From the NCBI GenBank assembly GCA_001556025.1, contig LSIB01000136.1, positions 1 to 64,000 of the forward strand: a stretch of 64,000 nucleotides of DNA, written 5' to 3'. Source of the stretch: Rhizobiales bacterium CCH3-A5 (GTDB lineage: Bacteria > Pseudomonadota > Alphaproteobacteria > Rhizobiales > Beijerinckiaceae). The first letter of the stretch is position 1, and each line of letters starts with the position of its first letter. The notes beneath the pieces were generated by a model. The model was not told the DNA's origin. It worked only from the letters and a program-made list of their open reading frames with translations, and made no database searches. Below are positions 40,742-49,388 of this stretch, piece after piece. The position numbers and the translations under genes were made by a program.

Positions 40742-42190
40742 ATGACGCTCGCCGCGCTCGCCCAGAACCAGCTCCTGACCACGCTGCTGGACGCACTCCA
40801 GCCGGCGACGGCATTGGTCGCCGGCAAGACGCTGGCCGCGACCCTGCTTTCGCTGGACGGCGAGGGACGCGCCACCGCTCAGGTCGGAGACGAGAAGTTC
40901 TCGCTCCTGCTTGCAGGGCCGCAGGCGAAGGGAGCGACGCTGCAGCCTGGTGCGACGCTTCTGCTACGGATCGATGCACCCGAGCAGCCCGGCGGCGCGC
41001 CGCGCGCGACCCTGCTGGAAGTGCGCCCACCGCAGCCCGGCGCGACGCCCGCGACCGCCTCGCAAGGCCAGCCCGACAGGCCAGCGCTACCTGCGCAAAA
41101 CGGTCCCGCCGCCCTGCTGCAGCGCGTTCAGGCGTCGCTTGCGGCAAGCTCGCCAGCGGCCACTGCCAACCAGTCCGCGCTCGCGCCGGCCCAGGCGGCT
41201 GCTCCCTCCCCGCGCGCACTCGCCGGGCCTCTGCTGGGCCCGGCGCTGGTCAACCAGAACAGTCTCGCGCCGCTGTTGGCCAATCTGCGCGCCGTGGCCG
41301 GCGGCGAGGTTTCTCTGGTGGTTCCCAGGCCGCTGCTGACCCTGATCGAAAACGTGCTCGCCCAGACCGTCCCGGCCGAGCGTCGCGCTCCGGCCGCCGA
41401 GACGCTCAAGCAGGCGATCGCGCGTTCGGGCGTCTTCCTCGAAGCGCGGCAGGCGCAGGGTCAACCAGTCCCGCCGCAGGGCGATCTCAAGGCCAGTCTC
41501 CTGTCGCTGCGAGCCGCCCTTGCGCCGCTCGTCACGGCGCTGACTGAAACGCCGTCTCCGAAAGCCGAAATCGCGGCAAGGCCCGCAGAGGTTCAAACAG
41601 CCATCGGCGTGGGTGATCCCGCGATCCGTCCCGCCCCGCCGCGCCGCGACGGCCCCCTCGTCGCGCAAGCCGCAGCCGAGCCCAGCCTGTTGCCCGGCGA
41701 CAAACCGCTGACCGTGACGCAGACGCTGCTGGAGCAGACGGAATCCGCGCTCGACCGGCTGACGCTGTCGCAATTCGCCTCGCTGCCGCTCGAAGGCGCG
41801 CGGCAGGAGCCGCATCAGGGCCAGCGACTCCTCACCGAAATCCCGCTCGCCTTCCAGTCCGGCGTGACGATCATGCCGCTTCGGGTCGAGCGGGAGCCGG
41901 AGCGGCGGGAGGCCGGCATTGCCGAGGGACCGCTCTGGCGCGTGCGCTTTGCGCTCGACGTCGAGCCGATGGGGCCGCTGCAGGGCGTGGTGACGCTGCA
42001 GGGCCGCAAGGTCGGCGTCACGCTCTGGGCCGAACGCGAGGAGACCAGCCGCATGCTGCGCGGCGCGGCGCCCGACCTTGAATCGGCGCTGGTCGAGGCC
42101 CGCTTCGAGCAGGGAACCGTCGACATCCACACCGGCCAGCCGCGCGTCATCCAGGCGACCGCCGGACAGTTCCTGGACCGGATGTCGTGA
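40742..42190 (+). CDS. FliK-like flagellar hook-length control protein
   Basis: A 482-residue protein with an Ala/Gln/Pro-rich N-terminal two-thirds typical of an extended secreted ruler. It ends in a folded C-terminal domain (about residues 370-480) with the FliK pattern VEPMGPLQGVVTLQGRKVGV, TLWAEREETSRMLRGAAPDL and an EQGTVDIHTGQPR strand. FliK measures hook or needle length and triggers the FlhB substrate switch. Followed, with a GTGA overlap, by a soluble FlhB-C-like protein, which supports the call. No other flagellar genes are in the window. Confidence 0.78.
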   Translation: MTLAALAQNQLLTTLLDALQPATALVAGKTLAATLLSLDGEGRATAQVGDEKFSLLLAGPQAKGATLQPGATLLLRIDAPEQPGGAPRATLLEVRPPQPGATPATASQGQPDRPALPAQNGPAALLQRVQASLAASSPAATANQSALAPAQAAAPSPRALAGPLLGPALVNQNSLAPLLANLRAVAGGEVSLVVPRPLLTLIENVLAQTVPAERRAPAAETLKQAIARSGVFLEARQAQGQPVPPQGDLKASLLSLRAALAPLVTALTETPSPKAEIAARPAEVQTAIGVGDPAIRPAPPRRDGPLVAQAAAEPSLLPGDKPLTVTQTLLEQTESALDRLTLSQFASLPLEGARQEPHQGQRLLTEIPLAFQSGVTIMPLRVEREPERREAGIAEGPLWRVRFALDVEPMGPLQGVVTLQGRKVGVTLWAEREETSRMLRGAAPDLESALVEARFEQGTVDIHTGQPRVIQATAGQFLDRMS

Positions 42191-42525
42191 CGACTCCCTG
42201 CTCGGACAGGCGCTCTCCCTCGCGCATCGCCGTCGCGCTCGAATATGACGGGCAGGGCGCGCCGCGCGTCACCGCCAAGGGCCGGGGCGAACTCGCCGAG
42301 CGCATCGTCGAGACCGGCCGCGAGCATGGCGTCGCGATCGAGGAGAACGCGGTGCTGGCTCAGGCGCTCTCGGCAGTCGAATTGGACGACCAGATTCCCG
42401 AGGAGCTCTACCGCGCCACCGCGCAGGTCATCGCCTTCGTCCTGTCCATGCGGAGCGAGATGCGGCGGGGCGAGATGCGGCAAAGTCCGCCAAAGACCGA
42501 CAATCGGGACGGCGGCGCGTCTTGA
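42187..42525 (+). CDS. FlhB C-terminal-domain-like protein (FhlB type), export switch homologue
   Basis: A 112-residue soluble protein matching the cytosolic domain of FlhB/EscU export-switch proteins: RIAVALEYDGQGAPRVTAKG, then ELAERIVETGREHGVAIEEN, AVLAQALSAVELDDQIPEEL and YRATAQVIAFVLSM. Unlike FlhB it has no membrane helices. The autocleavage motif NPTH is replaced by SPSR, so self-cleavage should not occur. GTG start within the fliK-like stop (42187-42190). The coupling with a FliK homologue suggests a role in export-gate specificity. Confidence 0.82.
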   Translation: MTTPCSDRRSPSRIAVALEYDGQGAPRVTAKGRGELAERIVETGREHGVAIEENAVLAQALSAVELDDQIPEELYRATAQVIAFVLSMRSEMRRGEMRQSPPKTDNRDGGAS

Positions 42526-43652
42526 ACCCCGGCATCGTCGTCAGACGCATCCGGCCGGCGGACTACGCCGCGCTCGGCCCGGCCTTCGCGGAGCTGAGCG
42601 CGCGCGCGCTCGAAGCCAACCCGCACATGGCCCCGGCGGCCGTGACGGCGGCGCTGGACCTCGTCGACGCGGGCGACATCGTCATCGTCGCGGTGTGGTT
42701 CAACGAGGCGCTGGGGTCCGAGCGGCTCGCCGGCATCTGGCCGTTGCGCCGCGCGCGCGACTGGCGCAGCGGCTTCGCGCCCGTGCTGTGCGCGCCGCTG
42801 CTGCCGCTCTACGAGGTGTCTTCCATCCCGGTCATCGACCGGGACCATGCCGACGACGTCATGCAGGCGATGCTTCGGCATCTTTTGTCAGCGCGCGATC
42901 TGCCGCGTACGCTGGCGCTGCCGCTGATGCCGCTGGAAGGGCCGAGCCATACCGCGCTCGCGGAGGCCTGTCGCGTCACTGGCAGCCGGCTCGCGACCTT
43001 CGAGCGCTGGCAGCGGCCGATGCTGATCCCGCAGACCGGAGACAGCGCCGAGAGCTATCTCAGGCGTGCGCTGGGCTCGGGCTACAAGAAGCGCATGCAG
43101 CAGTTCCGCGCCATCTCGAAGCATGGCGTCGTCGGCTTCCAACGTCGTCGCGGCAAAGCGGCGCGCGAGGCGCTGGAGAGTTTTCTGACGCTCGAAGCCG
43201 CCGGCTGGAAGGGCAAGATCGGCACGGCGATCGCCTCCATCCCGGCGGACGCCGCCTATTTCCGCACGCTCGCCGACCGCTTTGCGGAAAGCGACGGCCT
43301 GCAGCTCGACGCGCTGACGCTGGACAATGCGCCGATCGCGATGGGTCTGCTGGTCGAGAGCGCCGGAACGCGCCATTTCCTGAAGATCGCCTATGACGAG
43401 ACGCACAGCCGCCATTCGCCGGGCCGCGCGCTGACCATCGCCATGCTGCAGGCCGATTTCGCCGGTACGCCGGCGGCCGTCTTCGACAGCGGCGCGGGCG
43501 ACGGCGTCGATGCCGGCACTTATGTTTGGGGCGAGCGCCGCGCCATGGGCAATGTCGTGGTCGGGCTCGGTCGCCGGCGCCCTGCGCTGCCCGAACTGGC
43601 TGCAGGCGCGCGCCAGACCCTGCGCCGCCTGCGCGCCAAACTCCAGAAGTGA
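42522..43652 (+). CDS. CelD/BcsL-like GNAT acyltransferase
   Basis: A 376-residue protein of the FemAB-related Acetyltransf_6/CelD group. Two GNAT-like halves are present (IVVRRIRPADYAALGPAF at the start; the second with LGSGYKKRMQQFRAISKHG, FLTLEAAGWKGKIGTAIAS and FLKIAYDETHSRHSPGRALT). Such proteins acylate polysaccharides or lipids. It starts with TTG overlapping the upstream stop as TTGA (42522-42525), so it is in the same operon as the fliK/flhB-like pair, although the link is unexplained. Confidence 0.85.
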   Translation: MNPGIVVRRIRPADYAALGPAFAELSARALEANPHMAPAAVTAALDLVDAGDIVIVAVWFNEALGSERLAGIWPLRRARDWRSGFAPVLCAPLLPLYEVSSIPVIDRDHADDVMQAMLRHLLSARDLPRTLALPLMPLEGPSHTALAEACRVTGSRLATFERWQRPMLIPQTGDSAESYLRRALGSGYKKRMQQFRAISKHGVVGFQRRRGKAAREALESFLTLEAAGWKGKIGTAIASIPADAAYFRTLADRFAESDGLQLDALTLDNAPIAMGLLVESAGTRHFLKIAYDETHSRHSPGRALTIAMLQADFAGTPAAVFDSGAGDGVDAGTYVWGERRAMGNVVVGLGRRRPALPELAAGARQTLRRLRAKLQK

Positions 43653-43724
43653 GCCCGTCGCCGGGCTGGCGCTCGGCGCGCGGATCGGCCACATCTGCCG
43701 CCAGCAATGCAAGGCAGGGCCACT

Positions 43725-44270
43725 ATGAGCAACTCGATCAAAATCGGCATCGTCACGGTCTCCGACCGCGCCTCGGCCGGCATCTACGCCGATGAGGGCG
43801 GCCCGGCGATCGAGGCCTATCTGGCGAAAGCCATGACCTCGCCATGGACGCCGGTCGCGCGCGTCATCCCCGACGACCGCGCGCTGATCGCCAACACGCT
43901 GATCGCGCTCGCCGACGAGGAAGGCTGCTGCCTGATCGTCACCACAGGCGGCACCGGCCCGGCCCCGCGCGACGTCACGCCCGAGGCGACGGAGGATGTG
44001 ATCGAGAAGCCGATGCCGGGCTTCGGCGAACTGATGCGTCAGGTCAGTCTCGCCAAGGTGCCGACCGCGATCCTCTCGCGCCAGACTGCCGGCATCCGCG
44101 GCAGGTCGCTGATCGTCAACCTGCCTGGCCGGCCCCGCGCCATCGCGGAATGTCTCGACGCGGTGATGCCGGCGATCCCCTATTGCATCGACCTGATCGA
44201 GGGGCCGTTTTTGGAGACCGACCCCAACGTGATCGTCGCTTTCCGGCCGGGGCAAAAGCCAAAGGCCTGA
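43725..44270 (+). CDS. mogA: molybdopterin adenylyltransferase MogA
   Basis: A 181-residue enzyme that adenylates molybdopterin before molybdenum insertion in molybdenum-cofactor synthesis. The MPT-binding pattern IGIVTVSDRASAGIYADEGG and the TTGGTGPAPRDVTPEAT loop are diagnostic, with LPGRPRAIAECLDAV near the end. The ATG at 43725 has an AGGG SD and was preferred over 43707. Stands alone. Confidence 0.95.
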   Translation: MSNSIKIGIVTVSDRASAGIYADEGGPAIEAYLAKAMTSPWTPVARVIPDDRALIANTLIALADEEGCCLIVTTGGTGPAPRDVTPEATEDVIEKPMPGFGELMRQVSLAKVPTAILSRQTAGIRGRSLIVNLPGRPRAIAECLDAVMPAIPYCIDLIEGPFLETDPNVIVAFRPGQKPKA

Positions 44271-44395
44271 GCGAGGCTTCCAGACCGCCTGCCTGGCGCA
44301 ACCACCCCCAGCATAGCCGGGGCTGGCCAAGCCGGCCCGGTATCGTCCATCATCCTCCCAACAGGCCTATCGAGAGCCTATTCGGGAGGATGCAT

Positions 44396-45379
44396 ATGAA
44401 ACGTCGCGATGTTCTCGCAGGATTGGGTGCGGTATCGGCAGGCTCGGCGCTGCCGCGCATCGCCACGGCGCAGGAGCCCTGGCCCTCGCGCCCGATCACC
44501 ATGGTCGTGCCTTTCCCGCCCGGCGGCCAGGCCGACCTCGCGGCGCGGCCGATCGCGCAGGCGCTGGAAAAGCTACTGGGTCGGCCGGTCGTGGTCGACA
44601 ATCGCGGCGGGGCCGGCGGTGCGCTCGGCAATGCGGCGGTCGCCCGCGCCGCGCCCGACGGCTACACGCTGCTGATGACGCTGTCCTCGCTCGCGGTGCT
44701 ACCGGAATCGTCGAGGCTGTTCGGCCGCGCGCCGGCATACGAGGTGACGCAGCTTGCGCCCGTCGCGCGCGTACTGGCCGATCCGACCTTGCTCGCCGTA
44801 CCTGCGGGATCGCCCTGGAAGACGCTGACGGACTTCGTCGAGGACGCGAAGTCCCGGCCTGGCATGATCCCCTATGGCTCTTCGGGGCCCTATGGCACGC
44901 TGCATGTGGCGATGGAGATGTTTGCCGTCGCTGCCGGCATCAAGCTGCTGCATGTGCCCTATCGCGGCGCAGGGCCGGCGCTGACCGATCTCTTGTCCGG
45001 CCAGTTACAGGCCATCGCCTCGGCGCCTGGCGTGCTCAAACCGCATGTCGATTCAGGCGCGCTGCGCGTGCTCGCCAACTGGGGCGCGCGCCGCATCCCC
45101 TCCTTCCCGGACCTGCCGACCTTCATCGAACTCGGCTACAAGGACGTCGAGTTCTACATCTGGGCCGGTTTGTTCACGCCGACGGGAATGCCCGATGCGA
45201 TTGCGACGCGGCTTCAGGCCGCGATGAAGACCGCGATGGCCGACCCGGACGTCGTCAAAATCTTCGAGCAGGCAGGCAGCCCCCCAGCCTATCAGGATGC
45301 GGCCGAGTTCGCCCGCTTCGTCGCGGCCGACAGCGCGCGGCTGATTACGGCGACGCAGAAGATCGGCAAGGTGGAGTAG
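44396..45379 (+). CDS. Bug-family periplasmic binding protein (tripartite tricarboxylate transporter type)
   Basis: A 327-residue solute-binding protein of the TctC/Bug family with a Tat-type leader (MKRRDVLAGLGAVSAGSA, cleavage near IATAQEP). Family motifs are present: PITMVVPFPPGGQADLAARP, NRGGAGGALGNAAVARAAPD, GSSGPYGTLHVAMEMF and VPYRGAGPALTDLLSGQ. No TctA/TctB membrane subunits are adjacent, common for orphan Bug proteins. The ATG at 44396 is 6 bp after GGAGGA. It converges on the flavin reductase/carbamoylase pair; the ligand is unknown. Confidence 0.9.
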   Translation: MKRRDVLAGLGAVSAGSALPRIATAQEPWPSRPITMVVPFPPGGQADLAARPIAQALEKLLGRPVVVDNRGGAGGALGNAAVARAAPDGYTLLMTLSSLAVLPESSRLFGRAPAYEVTQLAPVARVLADPTLLAVPAGSPWKTLTDFVEDAKSRPGMIPYGSSGPYGTLHVAMEMFAVAAGIKLLHVPYRGAGPALTDLLSGQLQAIASAPGVLKPHVDSGALRVLANWGARRIPSFPDLPTFIELGYKDVEFYIWAGLFTPTGMPDAIATRLQAAMKTAMADPDVVKIFEQAGSPPAYQDAAEFARFVAADSARLITATQKIGKVE

Positions 45380-45383
45380 CGGC

Positions 45384-46034
45384 TCAGCTCTTTTTCTCCG
45401 CCAGCCATTCCGCATAGGTTCCGCGCCTGAGATCGAAGCGGTCGTTCTGGCGCGAATAGCCGTCGCCGAACATCCGGCCGACCGGCTTGTAGCCGTCCAT
45501 GCTGACCCTGAGCGTCCTGGGATCGACCAGGCCCTCGCGGGCATGGATGCGCACGACCTCGCCGATCAGCAATTCGCGCGTCGGGCTGAAGCTCATGGCG
45601 CTGTGCTTGCGGCATTCGAGCGCGAACGGCGCTTCCGCGATGCGCGGCACGGGGACCGAGACGCCCGGCAGCAGCGACAGGCCCGCCGCATCGATTTCGC
45701 TGACCTCCGGCGGAAAATCGATCGCGCAGATGTTCATCGCCTCTGCCAGCGCCTCGTCGACAAGATTGACGACGAAGGCTCCCGCGGCCGCGATGTTGCG
45801 CGAGGTGTCCTTGGGCGTGTTGCCCGGCCGGTGCTGCAGGCCCAGCACGATAAGCGCCGGGTCCTCCGAGAACACGTTGAAGAAGGAGAATGGCGCAGCG
45901 TTGACCACGCCCTCAGGCGAGACGCAGGTCACGAGCGCGATCGGGCGCGGCGTCACGCTGGCGCAGAGGAGCTTGTAGCGCTCCTTCGGCTCGAGATCGG
46001 CGAAGGCTGCAGTGAAGACGACGGGCTGGCTCAT
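45384..46034 (-). CDS. flavin reductase-like FMN-binding protein
   Basis: A 216-residue protein of the flavin_reduct split-barrel family (SVTPRPIALVTCVSPEGVVN; APFSFFNVFSEDPALIVLGL; NTPKDTSRNIAAAGAFVVNL). Members reduce or bind FMN and supply reduced flavin to oxygenases, or act in unassigned redox steps. The ATG overlaps the stop of the upstream carbamoylase gene as ATGA (46031-46034), so the two are co-translated. Confidence 0.88.
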   Translation of the reverse strand: MSQPVVFTAAFADLEPKERYKLLCASVTPRPIALVTCVSPEGVVNAAPFSFFNVFSEDPALIVLGLQHRPGNTPKDTSRNIAAAGAFVVNLVDEALAEAMNICAIDFPPEVSEIDAAGLSLLPGVSVPVPRIAEAPFALECRKHSAMSFSPTRELLIGEVVRIHAREGLVDPRTLRVSMDGYKPVGRMFGDGYSRQNDRFDLRRGTYAEWLAEKKS

Positions 46035-46960
46035 TCCGGTTCGACCACGCCGACCTGGCCGGTGATGGGGCCGTAATGCTCGATGCGCCGATGGCGCTTG
46101 AAGTCGAAGATCGTCTCCTTGCCGAATTGGGTGTCGTCGAGATCGCAGGGATGGACGATGACGCCGTCCTCCTCGCCATCGACCATCGCGACGATCTCGC
46201 CATCGGGATTGACGATCATCGTGCCGCCCATCAGGTGGTGGCCGTCCTCGTCGCCGGCCTTGGCCACCGCCACGACCCAGGTCGAGTTCTGGTAGGCGCC
46301 GGCCGCCAGCGACAGCTTGTGGTGGAACATGCGCCGGTCGGCCGCTTCCTCGTTGCGCTGCGAATTGACCGATGGCGTGTTGAAGCCGAGCACCACCATC
46401 TCAACGCCCTGCAGGCCCATCACGCGGTAGGTCTCGGGCCAGCGCCGGTCGTTGCAGATGCACATGCCGATCAACCCGCCCATCGTCCGCCAGACCGGGA
46501 AGCCGAGGTCGCCGGGCTCGAAATAGCGCTTTTCGAGATGCTGGTGCGTCCGCTGCGGATCGTACTCGACATGGCCGGGCAGATGGATCTTGCGGTATTT
46601 GCCGACGATCGCGCCCTCCTTGTCGACAAGAATGGACGTGTTGAAATGCCGGCCTTCTGGCGTCAGCTCGGCATAGCCGAAGCTCATGCCCATCTTGTAA
46701 TGGCGCGCCAGGTCGAACAGTGGCTGCACCGCCGGGTTGGGCATCGCCGCCTCGAACCAATGGTCGGCCTCGGCGCGATCCTCATGGTGCCAGCGAGGGA
46801 AGAAGGTCGTCAGCGCCAATTCGGGATAGACGATCAAATCCGCGCTCTTGGCCTTGGCGAGGTCCATCAGCCGGATCATCCGCGTGATCACGGCCTCGCG
46901 CGTCTCGGATTTCTGGATCGGCCCGAGTTGGGCGGCGGCGACGTTCAGGACACGGGACAT
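46031..46960 (-). CDS. N-carbamoyl-D-amino-acid hydrolase (nitrilase superfamily)
   Basis: A 309-residue amidohydrolase that removes the carbamoyl group from N-carbamoyl-D-amino acids, giving the amino acid, CO2 and ammonia. The Glu-Lys-Cys catalytic triad of the nitrilase fold is present: E47 in IVYPELALTTFF, K124 in KYRKIHLPGHVEY and C169 in IGMCICNDRRWPE. Length and motifs closely follow the Agrobacterium D-carbamoylase (304 residues). No hydantoinase or racemase lies nearby, so it may act in pyrimidine or other ureide salvage. Coupled to the flavin reductase. Confidence 0.9.
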   Translation of the reverse strand: MSRVLNVAAAQLGPIQKSETREAVITRMIRLMDLAKAKSADLIVYPELALTTFFPRWHHEDRAEADHWFEAAMPNPAVQPLFDLARHYKMGMSFGYAELTPEGRHFNTSILVDKEGAIVGKYRKIHLPGHVEYDPQRTHQHLEKRYFEPGDLGFPVWRTMGGLIGMCICNDRRWPETYRVMGLQGVEMVVLGFNTPSVNSQRNEEAADRRMFHHKLSLAAGAYQNSTWVVAVAKAGDEDGHHLMGGTMIVNPDGEIVAMVDGEEDGVIVHPCDLDDTQFGKETIFDFKRHRRIEHYGPITGQVGVVEPE

Positions 46961-47184
46961 TCAAACCTCGATCTGGCAGGGCAGTCGTCGTACGGAAACC
47001 GACGGATGGGCACTGGCGCAGAAATGCGTCAGCATCGCGGAGGCGCGCGCAATCTCGCTCCGATCCGCGCGCGCGCCAAGGGGCTGGCACGCATCGCGGA
47101 CAAGCGAGAAGCGCGCCAGCCGCCCTGCGCGCGAGGGATGGCGCGCTGGTATCGAGGGAGAGGGTCGATTCCGCGACGGCCGGA

Positions 47185-47820
47185 TCAGCCGGTTTGAAGC
47201 TCTTTTCCGATCGCCTGGATGAGCTGCGGGCCGATCGGATCGGCCGAAGTCGGAAATCCGCCGACGAGGTCGCCGTCGCGGCCGACCAGATATTTGTGGA
47301 AGTTCCAGCTTGGGGTCTCGCCGGGCTTTCGCATCGCCGCCCAGCGATAGAACGGATGCGCATTGGGGCCACGCACCCTGACTTTCTCGGTGAAGGCGTA
47401 GGTTGCGCCGTAAGCCGCGCGGGCGGAGTCGGCGATGGCCTGTCCCTCGAGCGGCTCCTGGCCGCCGAAATCATTGCTCGGCGTCGCCAGCAGCATCAAC
47501 CCACGACGCGAATAGCGCTGCCAGAGCAGTTCCAGCATGGCGAGCTGGCCGGCGAAGCCGCAATTGGTCGCGGTGTTGACGATCAGGATCGGCCGGCCGG
47601 CATAGGCCGACAGCTCCGAGCGTCCGCCGCCGGGCCGGTCGAAGCCGAAATCATGCGCGGTGACGCGTCTTGCGGGAACGGGCGTCGCGGCTGGAGCGGG
47701 CGCGCCGTCTCCGGTCGTCGCCGGCGGCAGCGCCGGCTGTGCCAGCACAGGCTTGACCAAGGCCGGCGAGGCGACGACGCCTCCGAACAGGCCGACGAAT
47801 TCGCGGCGCACCAGCCCCAT
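47185..47820 (-). CDS. Tat-exported glutathione peroxidase-like protein
   Basis: A 211-residue thiol peroxidase with an N-terminal Tat-like leader (RREFVGLFGGVVASPA, residues 5-20) and a proline/alanine spacer. The GPx fold carries the catalytic set C87 (NTATNCGFAGQ), Q121 (NDFGGQEPLEG), W172 and N173 (SWNFHKYLVG). The normal tripeptide start of cytosolic BtuE-type enzymes is missing, replaced by the leader. It probably removes peroxides in the periplasm. Stands alone next to the chemotaxis operon's last gene. Confidence 0.88.
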   Translation of the reverse strand: MGLVRREFVGLFGGVVASPALVKPVLAQPALPPATTGDGAPAPAATPVPARRVTAHDFGFDRPGGGRSELSAYAGRPILIVNTATNCGFAGQLAMLELLWQRYSRRGLMLLATPSNDFGGQEPLEGQAIADSARAAYGATYAFTEKVRVRGPNAHPFYRWAAMRKPGETPSWNFHKYLVGRDGDLVGGFPTSADPIGPQLIQAIGKELQTG

Positions 47821-47905
47821 CTTGTCACCCCTGTTCGAACGGCTGCTTCCCCAAGCTATCCGTTCTACGTCGCATCCGCTCGCGCGGATGCGCTGTCATG
47901 CCGCC

Positions 47906-48292
47906 TCAGCAGGCGAGAACCTTCTTCACGCGCACCTCGAGATCGCGCAGTTCGTAGGGCTTCACGACATAATGGTCGGCGCCGTTGGTCGTCGCCTCGT
48001 CCATCTTGTCGACCGAGCGTTCCGAGGTCGCCATGATGATCTTGATCTGGTTCAGCTCCGGTACGGAACGGATGGCGCGCAGCAAGTCGATGCCGCTCAT
48101 GCCGTCCATGTTCCAGTCGAGCAAGAGCAGGTCGTAGCGCTTGCCCTGCATCTTCATCAGGGCCTCGCGCGCATTCTCCGCCTCGTCAATGTCCTGAAAC
48201 TCGATCTGCTTCAGAAAATACGTCGCGAGACCGCGCATGCTTTTCTGATCGTCGACCACGAGGATCCTGTAGTCGCTTCTCGCTTTCATCAC
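47906..48292 (-). CDS. CheY-like response regulator, last gene of che operon
   Basis: A 128-residue stand-alone receiver domain. The acidic pocket D14/D15, phosphoacceptor D59 (LLLDWNMDG), T89/S90 switch residue and K111 (VVKPYEL) are all present, so it should accept phosphate from CheA. It follows cheB by 8 bp. One of two intact CheY-type receivers here, and a candidate motor or phosphate-sink output since no CheZ phosphatase is present. Confidence 0.93.
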   Translation of the reverse strand: MMKARSDYRILVVDDQKSMRGLATYFLKQIEFQDIDEAENAREALMKMQGKRYDLLLLDWNMDGMSGIDLLRAIRSVPELNQIKIIMATSERSVDKMDEATTNGADHYVVKPYELRDLEVRVKKVLAC

Positions 48293-48299
48293 GCTCTCC

Positions 48300-49388
48300 T
48301 CAAGCGGTGCGCAAATGGGGGCGCTCGCCGATCAGGTTGCCGACCGCCGCGCCGATCTGATCGAGCGCCACGACCCTGTCGGCCGCCCCGATCTCGAACG
48401 CCGCTTTCGGCATCCCGTTTACCACACAGGTTTCCCCACTTTGGATTAACGTCTCGGCGCCGGCTTTGCGCATGGCTAACAAACCGTCAGCGCCATCGCG
48501 TCCCATTCCCGTCAAAAGAATGCCGACGGCGTGGCTGCCGATGCTGCGCGCCACCGAATGGAACATCACGTCGACCGAAGGGCTGTGGCCGCTGACAAGC
48601 GGCCCTTCCCTGAGATTGCAGATGAATTCGCCGCGCCGCTCCTCGATTTCGAGATGGCGCGGCCCTCCCGGCGCGACCACGCCCATGCCGGGCTTCAACC
48701 GGTCGCCATCGGCTGCTTCTTTGACGTCGAGGCCGGTCGCGGTCGCAAGCCTCGCCGCGAACTTGGCCGTGTAGCCCGCCGGCATGTGCTGCACGACAAC
48801 GATCGGAAGGCGCAGATGCGCGAGGTCGCGCATCACGACCTGCACGGCTGGCACGCCGCCGGTCGAGGCGCCGATCGCGATCAGCGCGGCGCGTCCGGCG
48901 CCTCGCGACGGCTCGCGGGCCATCACGGGCCGGGCTGGCGCGGCCTCACGCGCGGCGGCGAACATGCGCCGGCTCGACGAGGCGCGCGCCAGCGCCGCGA
49001 CGAGATGCTTCATGAAGCCGTCGAGCGTATGCGTCGAGCCGTCGGGCTTCTCGATGAAGTCGATCGCGCCGAGCTCCAGCGCCTGGATTGTGTTGTCCGC
49101 GCCTGGCCCGCCAAATGCGGAAACAATCAGCACCGGCAGCGGGTCCTGCTTGAGCACGCGCGCCAGCAGCTTGAGGCCGTGCCGGCCGGGCAGTTCGAGA
49201 TCGAGCGTCAGGATGTCGGGCCGCAGCGCCTGGATGGCGTCCCAGCCCTCCTCGGCGCTGCCGGCGACGCCGATGACCTGGAAGCCGGGCGCATTGTTGA
49301 TGATCTGCGTCATCAACTTCTGCATCAGCAGGGAATCGTCGACGACGAGAACTTTCACCGGGCCGGCGGCGGAGGTCGGCATGCTCAT
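48300..49388 (-). CDS. cheB: chemotaxis protein-glutamate methylesterase CheB
   Basis: A 362-residue enzyme that removes methyl groups from, or deamidates, receptors. The receiver domain (residues 10-130) has D17/D18 and phospho-site D63. The esterase domain (165-355) has the catalytic serine in IGASTGG, the histidine in VVQHMPAGYT and the aspartate in GMGRDGADG. Start: ATG at 49388, which overlaps the cheD stop (TGATG), rather than the in-frame GTG at 49391. Confidence 0.95.
   Translation of the reverse strand: MSMPTSAAGPVKVLVVDDSLLMQKLMTQIINNAPGFQVIGVAGSAEEGWDAIQALRPDILTLDLELPGRHGLKLLARVLKQDPLPVLIVSAFGGPGADNTIQALELGAIDFIEKPDGSTHTLDGFMKHLVAALARASSSRRMFAAAREAAPARPVMAREPSRGAGRAALIAIGASTGGVPAVQVVMRDLAHLRLPIVVVQHMPAGYTAKFAARLATATGLDVKEAADGDRLKPGMGVVAPGGPRHLEIEERRGEFICNLREGPLVSGHSPSVDVMFHSVARSIGSHAVGILLTGMGRDGADGLLAMRKAGAETLIQSGETCVVNGMPKAAFEIGAADRVVALDQIGAAVGNLIGERPHLRTA

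Noticed and set aside
46961..47184. Small plus- or minus-strand gene between carbamoylase and glutathione peroxidase
   Set aside because: Frames through here are Arg/Ala-rich, lack ribosome-binding sites and show no domain; it looks like GC-rich spacer.
47820..47905. Terminator or short gene between the peroxidase and the che operon
   Set aside because: No convincing hairpin with a T-run and no frame with a start and ribosome-binding site.
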